Shown piece after piece: positions 34,949-47,205 of a DNA stretch of 64,000 nucleotides. Position 1 is the first letter of the stretch; every line of letters begins with the position of its first letter. Position numbers and translations under genes: made by a program. The notes under the pieces were generated by a model. That model did not search any database, was not told the origin of the DNA, and saw nothing but the letters and a program-made list of their open reading frames with translations. Source of the DNA: Topomyia yanbarensis (Eukaryota; Arthropoda; Insecta; Diptera; Culicidae); contig NC_080671.1 of the NCBI RefSeq assembly GCF_030247195.1, positions 105,387,845 to 105,451,844 of the forward strand. The letters run 5' to 3'.

Positions 34949-36415
34949 ATGGAGGCAAATAAAAATAAACAGACGGAGGTGCCAAACCCCTTCGCAAGAG
35001 GTGGTTTGGCGAGGTCTCCCCCCCGTGGGGAGAGTAGTGGAGCGATGAGTGCTGCACCCGAAAGCACCAGCGACCCCCCAGCAGTGGTAGGCAATACCCC
35101 TACCAATGCATCGGAGGGGCCAATAGCTGCGATGCGCAAAGTAGCGAAGCAACTCGATGCTATAATCGACTTCGCTAGCGCAAAGCAGAACATAGCCAAG
35201 GAGTTGAAGTTGAGCCTTCTGGAGCTCCGGAAAGCTGTTCGTGTCGCAAGACAGGAACAGCAGGCATATGTTGAGAGGGTGGAATGTCGGGAGAGGCCCG
35301 ACAGAGAAACCCAGACAGTGGCCTCCAATAGGGAGGAAAGAGAGAAGGTCAATAGAGGTTCACAGACAGTGGCCTTTACCTTCTACGGAGCAGCCACGTC
35401 GATCGGAGCGACGACCGAGTTCCCCTCGAAGGGAAAAGGAAAGGGCAATCGCAAGACGGCATCGAATGCGAAGCGCCCTAGGAAGTCGCCAGGAGAGGGT
35501 GCCAAAACCGACACCACTCGGCGTGCAACCGTCAAGGTCAAACGCCGCCTGGGTGAGGTAAGCGAGGGCGAGAGTGACCTCGCTGTGGAGAGCGATGGTA
35601 CCAGCAACCCGACACGACCGGGGCAGGGGGGCTCAAACCCCTGGACGCTGGTTACCAAGAAAAAGCCGGCACCGAAACCGGAGGTACCGCGGCCTGCGAG
35701 GAAGGCCAAGGACAGAGGCGAAGCCTTGTGGTTAAAAACCGACAAGGACAAATACGCCGATGTCCTTAAATCGATGAAGGCGGCCGAAAGACTCTCGGCC
35801 CTTGGGCAGGATGTGCGTAGCGTAAGACGCACCAATACGGGAGAGATGCTCCTGGTGCTGAAGCGAGGCGCACAATCAAGTGCAGTATATAAGGCCTTGG
35901 CCCAAGAGGTCCTTGGTGAGGGCGCCCAAATCAGGTCGCTAGGTGCGGAAACAACTCTCCAGTGCAAGCACTTGGACGAGTTCGCGACCGCAGAAGACGT
36001 CGTCGCAGCCGTCAAGGAGCAATGCGGCGTCACAATCGAGCGGGCCTCTGTGCGATTGAGGGACGGACCCTCTGGCACCCAGGTAGCCTACCTCAGGCTA
36101 CTGAATGCGGATGCCAAAAAGGTAACCGAGAAAGGGAAGCTGAAGATCGGCTGGTCGGTATGCCCTATTAGTATACCCCAGCCGCCTTCAGTGGACAGGT
36201 GTTATCGGTGCCTAGAATCCGGCCATAAAGCTTACGAATGCAAAGGCCTAGACAGGAGCAAGCTATGTCGTCGATGCGGCGAGGAGGGGCATAAAGAGCG
36301 GGGGTGCACTAAGGCATATAAGTGCCTTATCTGCACCGCTAAGAAGCAAGCCCATAAACATGCTATGGGCGGACCTTCGTGTCCCTTCGGCGAGTTAAAT
36401 AAGAAGAAGCCGTGA
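34949..36415 (+). CDS. R1-type ORF1 (Gag-like) protein, 488 aa
   Basis: The first ATG in frame is at 34949; the open frame itself reaches slightly further upstream, to a GTG at 34937. The N-terminal part is rich in charged residues and basic stretches (KGKGKGNRKTASNAKRPRK). The C-terminus has CCHC zinc knuckles: CYRCLESGHKAYEC near residues 418-431, CRRCGEEGHKERGC shortly after, and a third, spaced CLIC...H...C. Such proteins bind the element's RNA and form the particle used for retrotransposition. It ends in TGA at 36413-36415, overlapping the ORF2 frame. Confidence 0.85.
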   Translation: MEANKNKQTEVPNPFARGGLARSPPRGESSGAMSAAPESTSDPPAVVGNTPTNASEGPIAAMRKVAKQLDAIIDFASAKQNIAKELKLSLLELRKAVRVARQEQQAYVERVECRERPDRETQTVASNREEREKVNRGSQTVAFTFYGAATSIGATTEFPSKGKGKGNRKTASNAKRPRKSPGEGAKTDTTRRATVKVKRRLGEVSEGESDLAVESDGTSNPTRPGQGGSNPWTLVTKKKPAPKPEVPRPARKAKDRGEALWLKTDKDKYADVLKSMKAAERLSALGQDVRSVRRTNTGEMLLVLKRGAQSSAVYKALAQEVLGEGAQIRSLGAETTLQCKHLDEFATAEDVVAAVKEQCGVTIERASVRLRDGPSGTQVAYLRLLNADAKKVTEKGKLKIGWSVCPISIPQPPSVDRCYRCLESGHKAYECKGLDRSKLCRRCGEEGHKERGCTKAYKCLICTAKKQAHKHAMGGPSCPFGELNKKKP

Positions 36416-39387
36416 GAGTCACACAGCTAAATCTTAACCATTGTGCAGCAGCCCAGCAGCTGCTGTGGCAGTCGGTCTCGGAGTCGAGGACAGATGTCGC
36501 CCTCTTATCAGACCCGTACAGCATCCCTGCCGGCAACGGCAATTGGGTGTCGGACGGGTCTGGAATGGTGGCAATCTGTACAACGGGAAGGTTCCCGGTT
36601 CAAGAGGTAATACACCCCTCCGCCGAGGGTGTGGCGATTGCCAAGATCAATGGTGTGTTCTATTGCAGCTGCTACGCCCCACCAAGGTGGCCAATAGAAC
36701 AGTTCTACCAGATGATCGACAGGCTCTCGTCGGACCTCGTGGGCCGGAAACCGGTAGTAATAGCGGGAGACTTCAACGCTTGGGCAGTGGAGTGGGGCAG
36801 CCGCTGTACAAATAGCAGGGGTCAAGCGCTAATGGAAGCGTTTGCGAAACTCGATACTGTGCTAGCTAATGATGGCTCCGCTAGTACATTCCGTAGAAAC
36901 GGAGTGGAGGCGTGGATTGATTTGACCTTTGCCAGCCCGAGTCTGGCTCCAGGCATGGAATGGAGGGTAGACGAAGGCTACACCCATAGCGATCATCTAG
37001 CAATCCGCTTTAAGATCAACTATGGTGTGCAGCATCCGAGGGCGGGAGATCCCTGTCAGGTACGCGGGTGGAAGTCCAATCACTTCGACAGCGAAGCTTT
37101 CACCGCGGCCCTGGGACTGGAGGCCAACACCGACAGTCTAAGCGGGGATGCGCTGGTAGCTGTTCTATCACGCGCGTGCGACGCCACTATGCCGAGAAAA
37201 ACACTGCCAAGAAACGGTAGATGCCCGGTATACTGGTGGAGTGCCGAGATTGCAGCTCTACGGTCAGCCTGTCTCAGAGCTAGACGTAGGATGCAAAGAG
37301 CTCGCACCGAGGATGCAAGAGAGAACCGCCGTGAAGTGTTTCGAGCTGCGAAATTAGCCCTTAACAAGGCTATTAAAAGCAGCAAGAGAGCGTGTTTCGA
37401 CAACCTGTGTGAGAGTGCCAACGCGAATCCGTGGGGTGACGCCTACCGGATTGTGATGGCCAAGACCAAAGGGGGCTCCTCACCCCCAGAACGGTCTCCG
37501 GACCGGTTGGCAACGATTATCGAAGTACTCTTCCCGTCTCGAGCCACAAGCCCCTGGCCACCTGCACTACGAGACAGTGCGGGCACGGTCGAAATGGTGG
37601 CTCCAGTGACGAACGAAGAACTACTCGCAGTGGCTAAATCCCTAGCAATGAACAAAGCTCCAGGGCCGGATGGAGTCCCGAACAACGCTCTCAAGGCAGC
37701 GATCATAGCGAACCCGAACATGTTCAGGCTAGCTATGCAGAGATGCCTTGACGAGTGCCGTTTCCCCGATAGATGGAAAAGGCAGAAACTGGTGCTGTTG
37801 CCGAAGCCCGGGAAGCCGACAGGCGACCCATCGGCGTACAGACCAATCTGTCTGATAGACACGACTGGCAAACTGCTTGAGAGGATCATCCTCAACAGGC
37901 TCACCCCGTACGCGGAAGGTACGGACGGTCTGTCAAGCAACCAGTTTGGCTTTCGGAAGGGTAAGTCCACAGTGGACGCTCTCAACTCAGTGATAAATAC
38001 TGCCGAGATAGCGATCCAACGAAAAAGGCGAGGTATTCGATACTGTGCGTTAGTGACACTTGACGTGAAGAATGCATTCAACAGCGCAAGCTGGGATGCC
38101 ATCGCGCTCTCGTTACACCGGCTTAGCCTACCGGTGGGTCTGTACCGGATCCTGGAAAGTTACTTCCAAAACCGCGTACTGCTATACGAGACCGATGCCG
38201 GTCAGAAAAGGGTTCCGATTACCGCCGGAGTCCCGCAGGGCTCGATCCTAGGCCCGGTGCTATGGAACCTCATGTATGACGGGGTTCTGAGACTGAAGTT
38301 CCCTCCTGGGGTCAAGATCGTCGGCTTTGCCGACGACGTAACCTTGGAGGTCTACGGGGAGTCAATTCCTGAAGTAGAACTAACCGCAGAACACGCGATT
38401 AGCACGGTGGAGGAATGGATGAGCGCGAGAGGCCTGGAGCTCGCTCATCATAAGACGGAGGTAGTTATCGTCAACAACCGCAAGTCGGCACAACATGCAG
38501 TTATCCATGTGGGAGAAGTCGCGATCACTTCACAGCGAAGTCTGAAGTCTCTCGGAGTCATTATAGACGACAAGCTGACCTTCGGCAGCCATGTCGACTA
38601 TACGTGCAAGAGAGCGTCGACTGCTGTTGCGGCACTATCGAGAATGATGTCCAACAGCTCAAAGGTGTGCGCCAGTAGACGTAGGTTACTGGCAGGCGTT
38701 GCCGTATCTATCCTCAGGTACGGCGGCCCGTCATGGTCAAGAGCACTGAGGGTAACCAGTTACCTACAGAAACTGGAGAGCACCTACCGCGTGATGTGCC
38801 TCAGAGTGATATCTGCCTACCGCACGGTATCACACGATGCATCCTGCGTGATAGCGAGCATGATGCCAGTCGGGCTGGTCATTCGGGAAGATGAGGAGTG
38901 CTTTGAGCTACGTGGAAATAGGGGAGCCCGCGAGCGCACCAGGGTGACCTCGGTCGCCAGATGGCAGCGTGAGTGGGACAACTCCTCGAAAGGTAGGTGG
39001 ACCCACCGGCTGATACCTAGCATATCGAGCTGGGTGGGAAGACCCCATGGGGAAGTTCACTTCCACCTGACACAATTCCTGTCAGGCCATGGCTGTTTCC
39101 GTCAGTACCTCCACAGGTTCGGGCACGCGGAGGTCCCAGTCTGCCCGGACTGCCCAGGTGTAGATGAAACTGCCGAACACATACTGTTCGTATGTCATCG
39201 GTTCGACGTCGAAAGAAGAGCAATGCTTGACGTCTGTGGCTGGGACACAACCCCGGATACCCTTATTCAGCGGATGTGTCAAACGGTGGAGAAGTGGAAC
39301 GCAGTCTCGGCTGCTACCATCCAGATTGCCAGTAGGCTACAGGTAATCTGGCGAACCGAGCAACAGACGGCGGGCACGGCTAACTAG
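36403..39387 (+). CDS. R1-type ORF2: endonuclease/reverse transcriptase
   Basis: The open frame begins after TAA at 36400-36402. The natural start next to the ORF1 stop is GTG at 36412 (GTGA overlap); the first in-frame ATG comes only after about 51 codons and would remove part of the endonuclease. From GTG the product is 991 residues. The apurinic-type endonuclease spans about 1-220 (GDFNAW near 119, SDHLAI near 203). The reverse transcriptase follows (KLVLLPKPGKP, NQFGFRKGKSTVDAL, GVPQGSILGP, FADD at about 639-642). A C-terminal CPDCPGVDETAEHILFVC lies near 910. All catalytic residues that I can check are present. Expression probably relies on translational coupling to ORF1. Confidence 0.85.
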   Translation, partial: EEAVRVTQLNLNHCAAAQQLLWQSVSESRTDVALLSDPYSIPAGNGNWVSDGSGMVAICTTGRFPVQEVIHPSAEGVAIAKINGVFYCSCYAPPRWPIEQFYQMIDRLSSDLVGRKPVVIAGDFNAWAVEWGSRCTNSRGQALMEAFAKLDTVLANDGSASTFRRNGVEAWIDLTFASPSLAPGMEWRVDEGYTHSDHLAIRFKINYGVQHPRAGDPCQVRGWKSNHFDSEAFTAALGLEANTDSLSGDALVAVLSRACDATMPRKTLPRNGRCPVYWWSAEIAALRSACLRARRRMQRARTEDARENRREVFRAAKLALNKAIKSSKRACFDNLCESANANPWGDAYRIVMAKTKGGSSPPERSPDRLATIIEVLFPSRATSPWPPALRDSAGTVEMVAPVTNEELLAVAKSLAMNKAPGPDGVPNNALKAAIIANPNMFRLAMQRCLDECRFPDRWKRQKLVLLPKPGKPTGDPSAYRPICLIDTTGKLLERIILNRLTPYAEGTDGLSSNQFGFRKGKSTVDALNSVINTAEIAIQRKRRGIRYCALVTLDVKNAFNSASWDAIALSLHRLSLPVGLYRILESYFQNRVLLYETDAGQKRVPITAGVPQGSILGPVLWNLMYDGVLRLKFPPGVKIVGFADDVTLEVYGESIPEVELTAEHAISTVEEWMSARGLELAHHKTEVVIVNNRKSAQHAVIHVGEVAITSQRSLKSLGVIIDDKLTFGSHVDYTCKRASTAVAALSRMMSNSSKVCASRRRLLAGVAVSILRYGGPSWSRALRVTSYLQKLESTYRVMCLRVISAYRTVSHDASCVIASMMPVGLVIREDEECFELRGNRGARERTRVTSVARWQREWDNSSKGRWTHRLIPSISSWVGRPHGEVHFHLTQFLSGHGCFRQYLHRFGHAEVPVCPDCPGVDETAEHILFVCHRFDVERRAMLDVCGWDTTPDTLIQRMCQTVEKWNAVSAATIQIASRLQVIWRTEQQTAGTAN

Positions 39388-39629
39388 TGATTGGTTAGCT
39401 GGAGCGAAAAAGGCCAAGCGCAAAATAAGAGAGTGAATGGTCTGTTCATGCCGAGGTAGGTTGGCGCAGCGAATGGCAACCGCGTAAGGGGTAAACCCAG
39501 CCACCCCGAAGCAAGACAGAAGAGTGAGTGTATAGGCGTATAAGTGGACTGCCTCATGCCAAGACGGGAGGGTCGTAGCGTAGTATGTTGGAACTAAGCT
39601 ATCGATGCCTCATGGCGTGGCAGAGGAGT

Positions 39630-39790
39630 GAAAGGGTGAGCATCCAAGTCAGTCTCACACTGCATGTTAAGGGTGAGCATAAAAGTCAGCCTCACAGGTT
39701 GGTAGAGGCTAGCACAAAAGTCAGCCTAGCAAGGAATGAAAAAGGTGAGCACAAAAGTCAGCCTCGCATGGTATGTCAGAAGTGGGGCCT
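39630..39790 (+). repeat. 3'-region tandem repeats of the R1-type element (first array)
   Basis: Four units of about 37 bp are built around GAGCACAAAAGTCAGCCTCGC. The array follows ORF2 by about 240 bp. Confidence 0.75.
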
Positions 39791-40879
39791 AAGAAAAATG
39801 TCCCACATGGGATGCCAGAGGGAGTGACAAAGGTACAATAGAGTGGCACGATTGAGAGTGAATCAGGTGATAGGGTGCAGGGCCGTCTTAAGGCTACACG
39901 GGGCCCCTGGGCACTCTTGAGCTAGGGGGCCCCTACAATTGAAAAGCTATAAGCAGCTGTAGTAGTAGGATGATCAAATTCCTAACTTTTCGGTACAGTT
40001 TCCACTCCATACCACCCTGAGGCTCTTTTACAAATTAAAGCCAAATCTGTCAACCGTGTTGACATTACTTTAAAAATAAAGTGGGACGACAAAGAGGATT
40101 TTCACAACCTGGTGTCGTTGCCGATGTCCAAATATCGTCATGGACTTAATAACTACGCTATAGTATTCCCAGACGGTGTTATCTGACCTTCATAGTTGGT
40201 AGACGTTGTTTGAGGATTAAGAGTGCTTCCATCAAGAAGGGGGAATGTTGGGGTTGGGTTACGCTACCAAATGTTTGAGGTTCTTCAAATATCCTCAAAC
40301 GCACGCACATTGCCGTGACTCATTTATTGCAATCTAGGGGAAAGTCAGGGTTTATGTGTGTAAACACTTTAAAAAGGCCATTTTCAAACTTGTTTATTGG
40401 GATTTCATGACGTGTGTCTACACGATGGTTTATTTATTCTAGATAAGGCAGATGTATTACAGAGCAACATTATTGGTATTGTGTCAGTCTAAGACTGACC
40501 ATGCAAAATGAAACATGCCAAATCCGACCAAATAGTGTCGAGTCTTCGTAAGACCTCAAGAAGTCACTTTTGGGCATTTCCTTGTGAATTTGTTCATTTA
40601 CAGACTCAAATATGACAAAGAAACAAATATTTTTCCACATCCGCAAATCGCTTGCCAAACAAAGTTTTCTAGTTGGTTGGCTAAGGTTCGGTTCCTTCCA
40701 AATTTATATATGTGGTGTGCCAAATGTTTGATTGCTGTAGTTAAAAACAAATTGAAACTTGAATCGAAATGTGGGATTGACGTTTTAACTGGTTCAATAG
40801 TCATGCAGTGCTTCGTTTTCTACCGCTCTGATGCCCTTTAAACAACTTGATCACATGGGATACGGTGCAATGTGCGATT

Positions 40880-43346
<2,467 letters not shown>

Positions 43347-43547
43347 ACTGTCCCATGTGCTATGGGATTCCCAATACACACGATACAATTATGCGTAGAG
43401 TTGCCCCTATGCTAAAAAGTTACAAACATTTTTTTGAAAATTTGTCTATTGAATGGTTTTATATTCATCCTACGTGCGGGGCCCCCAAAACCGCGGGGCC
43501 CCTGGCCCTGGCCCTGGCCCAGTGTGCCCATGCGTAAAGATGGTACT

Positions 43548-44060
43548 GATAGGGTGAGCACCCAAGTCAGCCTCACATGGATGGGTAGGGCGAGCACAAA
43601 AGTAAGCCTAGCAAGGAATGAGTAAGGTGAGCACACAAGTCAGCCTCGCATGGAACGTAAAAGGTGAGCACAAAAGTCAGCCTCATGTGGGAGTGTTTGA
43701 GAGTGAATCAAAGTGTGATTGAGAGAGCACCCAAGTAAGCCTCATACAGGATGTATGATCGCGCGAGTGAGAGTGAATGAGTACATTCAGTACAGCCATC
43801 CCCCCAGAAGTAATACCGAGAGGTAGTTCCTGGGAGGAATGATGGCGGAGCCCAATGGAGTTTAGTCGGTATTAATGGCTGGTCACCATTTGAGTCCGAC
43901 ACGCCCCCAGTGCACCCGTGTGGTAGATTGGACCCTACCGTTAGCACGTGTACTGGGCTAGGACATAAAGGTCTTCTCCATTGTAAAAAAAAAAAAAAGA
44001 CAATTTGGTATGGGGGGAGAGGGTTTAGCCCTGTAGCGCCCATCCCCCTTTGGCTGACCT
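43548..44060 (+). repeat. Second R1-type 3' region, with tandem array and A15 run
   Basis: Four ~37-bp units (GAGCACCCAAGTCAGCCTCA and variants) match the array at 39630-39790 unit by unit. Downstream come about 300 bp of GC-richer sequence, a run of 15 A at 43985 and GTAGCGCCCATCCCCC. This is either the displaced rest of the same element's 3' end or the end of another, truncated copy. Confidence 0.6.
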
Positions 44061-44562
44061 CTATCTAATCTGTCTGAAGCTTTGGTAAAAAATGGACTGC
44101 CTGAAACTAACTCAATTGCAGTGAATGCGATCCGTCGGTGCCTTAGCAGTGCGTAATATTCGCACTAGTTTTTCATACACATATTGTGGTTCTGATGAAG
44201 AATGATGTTCATAATGCCTTTGATGGTTGTTGAAATGAATAAACTTCCATTTGCCTTTGAATCTTGATGATTATCATTATTATTTTTCCATTTTTAGTAA
44301 ATTTTCTTAGGGTGCCGACAACCGACCACATTTTTCAAAATGGTCAAAAATTATCATTTTACTTAATTATTAATATTTTTTCAAGTTGACAGAATAAATT
44401 AATTTCTTTCATAAGGCCACTAGCTTTCCATTGGTATGCTGATTCTCATATATTGTTCAATTGGAGTAATGTTGTAAGCCAAAAACAAAAGTGTGCCGAC
44501 AACCGAACACATTCCCCTACATATTTCTTAATTAGATATGTGTGCTATTAAAATTTTCAGGA

Positions 44563-44859
44563 TTAGCGGCATTTCATGATTTTTGGTTCGACGGGGATGG
44601 CGCAACGTCTAGGTCGATCGAATGATGTTCCCACAGTTGTAAATATTCGTAACTCTTCGTAAAACTGACTCGTGATGTATTGAATAAATATTAATTCCGA
44701 AATCCGTGCATTGAACGAAAGCATTGTTAGAATTTTTACTAGGTGTCCTGTTGGACCTGAAGTATGCGGTTTAACACCATCGTTTTCAAACTTCCAGGGA
44801 ACAAAATTGTAGATGCATAGCATTTCATCAAATCCGATAACCCGGCCCAGCATAGGCAC
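44563..44859 (-). CDS. Unidentified 98-residue open frame
   Basis: It begins MPMLGRVIGFDEMLCIYNF and has a balanced, coding-like composition with little low complexity. I recognise no family. No splice partner or neighbour is evident. It lies just outside the right inverted terminus of the transposon nest. Confidence 0.2.
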   Translation of the reverse strand: MPMLGRVIGFDEMLCIYNFVPWKFENDGVKPHTSGPTGHLVKILTMLSFNARISELIFIQYITSQFYEELRIFTTVGTSFDRPRRCAIPVEPKIMKCR

Positions 44860-45044
44860 CCGTCATCGGCTTACGCTTGTCAGATGAATAACCGGATAGT
44901 CATTGTGTGACAGTACAGAACAGCACCGAATAAAATACGCAACAACTATCATTGAACGTAGGAGGTTCTGTATAGATTTCACGAAAATCAATTGAAACAC
45001 AGTGAAGGTTTAACCACAGATAACAGACATTTAGGCTAGAACAA

Positions 45045-45480
45045 ATTTTTTGACGTAGGACTACGTCTTTGTTTTCGATATGGGGGTGGACTTTGCAAAT
45101 TCAACAAAAATGGTATGTAACGAAAAGTGGTCCAATTTTAAACGCTTATAATTCAGCCATCTTACGGTAAATTTTCATTTTTTTGCGCTTATCGCTCAGA
45201 AATACTTCTAAGAATAGATTCCAATAGATAAACCCAAAGATTTTTGATATCATGGCATTAAAATTTTAAATAATGTTCAACATAGTTAAAATACCACGCA
45301 TTTGCACACAGAAGGCTGCGCTTCCCTAGTCTGGCACGACAGATTTATGTACCTAACGCGCAACGCTTCTATGAATGACGTCATCATCGACTATTTAAAG
45401 AGCAGATTTGGTCGGGCAAGCTCAGTTGCCTCTTGGACAGCAGGCAGAGCAGAGCACTGCGCTGCATGCTCCCACAGCCA
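45045..45480 (+). repeat. Dispersed repeat, copy 1 (second copy 52810-53230)
   Basis: GACGTAGGACTACGT, TTCAACAAAAATGGTATGTA, TTAAACGCTTATAATTCA, ATACCACGCATTTGCACA and ATCATCGACTATTTAA occur in order in both copies, with moderate divergence. The shared part is about 400 bp. The second copy adjoins a CR1/Jockey-like remnant. Confidence 0.7.
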
Positions 45481-47038
45481 GTGTAGCAGAGGCTAGCGTC
45501 GTGGTACTAGTTGTCTCTTTCGCACCACCCATCATCACCAGCGTTGACTCATTTTGCTTGGTGCGTATCTTCCATTTGTGTACGGACACGATGTACTGGC
45601 ACAGCTTTTTGATTCAATCACGGTTCACCGTTCGCTTGGGTTTATTGGTATTGAGGCGAATGTGTAGGTATATCCAAGAGATTGCTGGGTAGAGAAAGTT
45701 ATGAAACTTAGAGCCATAGTATTCAAGTGAGAGCAAGGATGTGAAGTAAACAGATCGGAAAACTAAAAGTGGCAGGGCCATTAGAACAGGCTTAATATCG
45801 TGCGGGCCTTATTTTTGCCTTCTGATAATGAGGGTCGAGCTTAGGCAGAATAGCTACGAATTATCCGAGTTCACTATCATGTGTCCTGATAAAGGTAGAC
45901 GTATCTATGTTTACCGTGACAACCGGCCGAACACTATTCACCGCTGCACAGTGGTCCGAATCCAGAATTTAGGATGACAAAAACATTTGTGACTAAACTA
46001 CTGGTTCTAGAGATTTCATGTCTTCGGAACAAATAATCTGTGTCAATTGGGGCATCTTTTGAAATGGGTGTTATTAGGGTGGTCCTTATTGTTTGTACGA
46101 TCTGAAAATTATTTTCGAAATAAGAAGAGATAGAACAATGAAGTGTTCCGCAAAATTGTAGTACAACCTTTTTCAAGCAACTTTGTTGAGGACGTCATAT
46201 TTGTAACTTTAATGGTTTTAATTTTACAGCTATTAAAATGTTGTGTGATAGGGTATCCCTAACAAAATCAGTTTTTTCGTTATAACTTTTTAAATAATTT
46301 TTTTCCGTCAATGGCGTCTTCACAAAACTTTTAGAGCTTATTGAGACGAATATTATTTCCCTAGACATATTTGAGATAGCTCATTTAGTTCAAAAGTTAT
46401 GAGCATTTTTAGCAAAAAAACACAACCTTTTCAAATGTTGATATCTTAAAATGGAGCAAGTGAAATTGATTTCTTCTTTTTGCATTCGAAAGACACACAA
46501 TTGATAGCATGTTTTGTGAAAAAATCTCAGAGGTCATTTTTGTTTAACTCATTTTATTTTAGTTTGAATATTGAGAATATTACTACTATTTGTAGCATTA
46601 AAAGTAAAACGGTCAGTGTAACCTAGCAACTATTTTTAAAATAAGATCATATAGATAAACAACATCTCAAATAAAACCTCTCGAGTGTGGCGAAGGGCCC
46701 GCTGAGTTGTTTCCGATTTATTTCGTTCCGCCTGAGCCGCGGAAAATCTTTCCAGCACTACGTCATAATGTGGCGAAGAGTCCGCTGAATTATTATTTTG
46801 GTCACAGTAGAATCCATTTGGGAATCGGAAAACCTTCCCAGCATCCTGCTTTAGTGCGGCGAAAGGCCCATGCATGCTGTTAATTTGTCACGAGTAATCA
46901 AGATCCGGGTAGCATCCGGAAGATCTAGAAATCTGGAACATTATTTGACCTATTTTTCAACAAGATCATAGGGTCCGAAGTAAGCAGTAATTTTTTAAAT
47001 ACATCTTCAATATTGGCAACGCTGCTAAATCTTCTTGA

Positions 47039-47138
47039 ATGGTTTTCTCGAAACTTGCCGATAGACTTATTCCTCGTTTCTAATGCCTCAGTGAAAAGGC
47101 CTTAGAAACGAGTCTATCCGCAAGTTTGAGAAAACCAT
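47039..47138. repeat. Imperfect hairpin in the spacer
   Basis: ATGGTTTTCTCGAAACTTGC ... TTCTAA pairs with TTAGAAACGAGTCTAT ... CAAGTTTGAGAAAACCAT around a short loop, with one ~5-base bulge. Confidence 0.65.
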
Positions 47139-47160
47139 AGAAATACATAGAATAGAATGG

Positions 47161-47205
47161 GGTCAAACAGGTACGGGTAGGGGGGTCAAACAGGTACGGG
47201 TAGTA
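47161..47205. repeat. Two tandem copies of a GGTCAAACAGGTACGGGTAG unit
   Basis: The unit occurs twice, 24 bases apart. Confidence 0.8.

Larger units (their letters stand above)
34550..39877 (+). mobile_element. R1-clade non-LTR retrotransposon with both ORFs open
   Basis: About 400 bp of leader precedes ORF1 (34949-36415), then ORF2 (36403-39387) and a 3' region with tandem repeats. Both ORFs are free of stops, and base composition is much richer in GC than the surrounding DNA. The ORF layout, overlap and RT sequence (GVPQGSILGPVLWNLMYDG, FADD) fit the R1 clade. Most R1-clade members insert into fixed targets such as rDNA or telomere repeats; this copy sits in unique or repeat DNA upstream of the oxidase. 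The 3' boundary is uncertain because the 3' region is broken near 39878 and resumes near 43548. Confidence 0.82.

Noticed and set aside
35383..36078. 231-residue minus-strand frame, and others inside the R1 ORFs (37080-37421, 37443-38102)
   Set aside because: They are shadows of GC-rich ORF1 and ORF2 with no motifs of their own.
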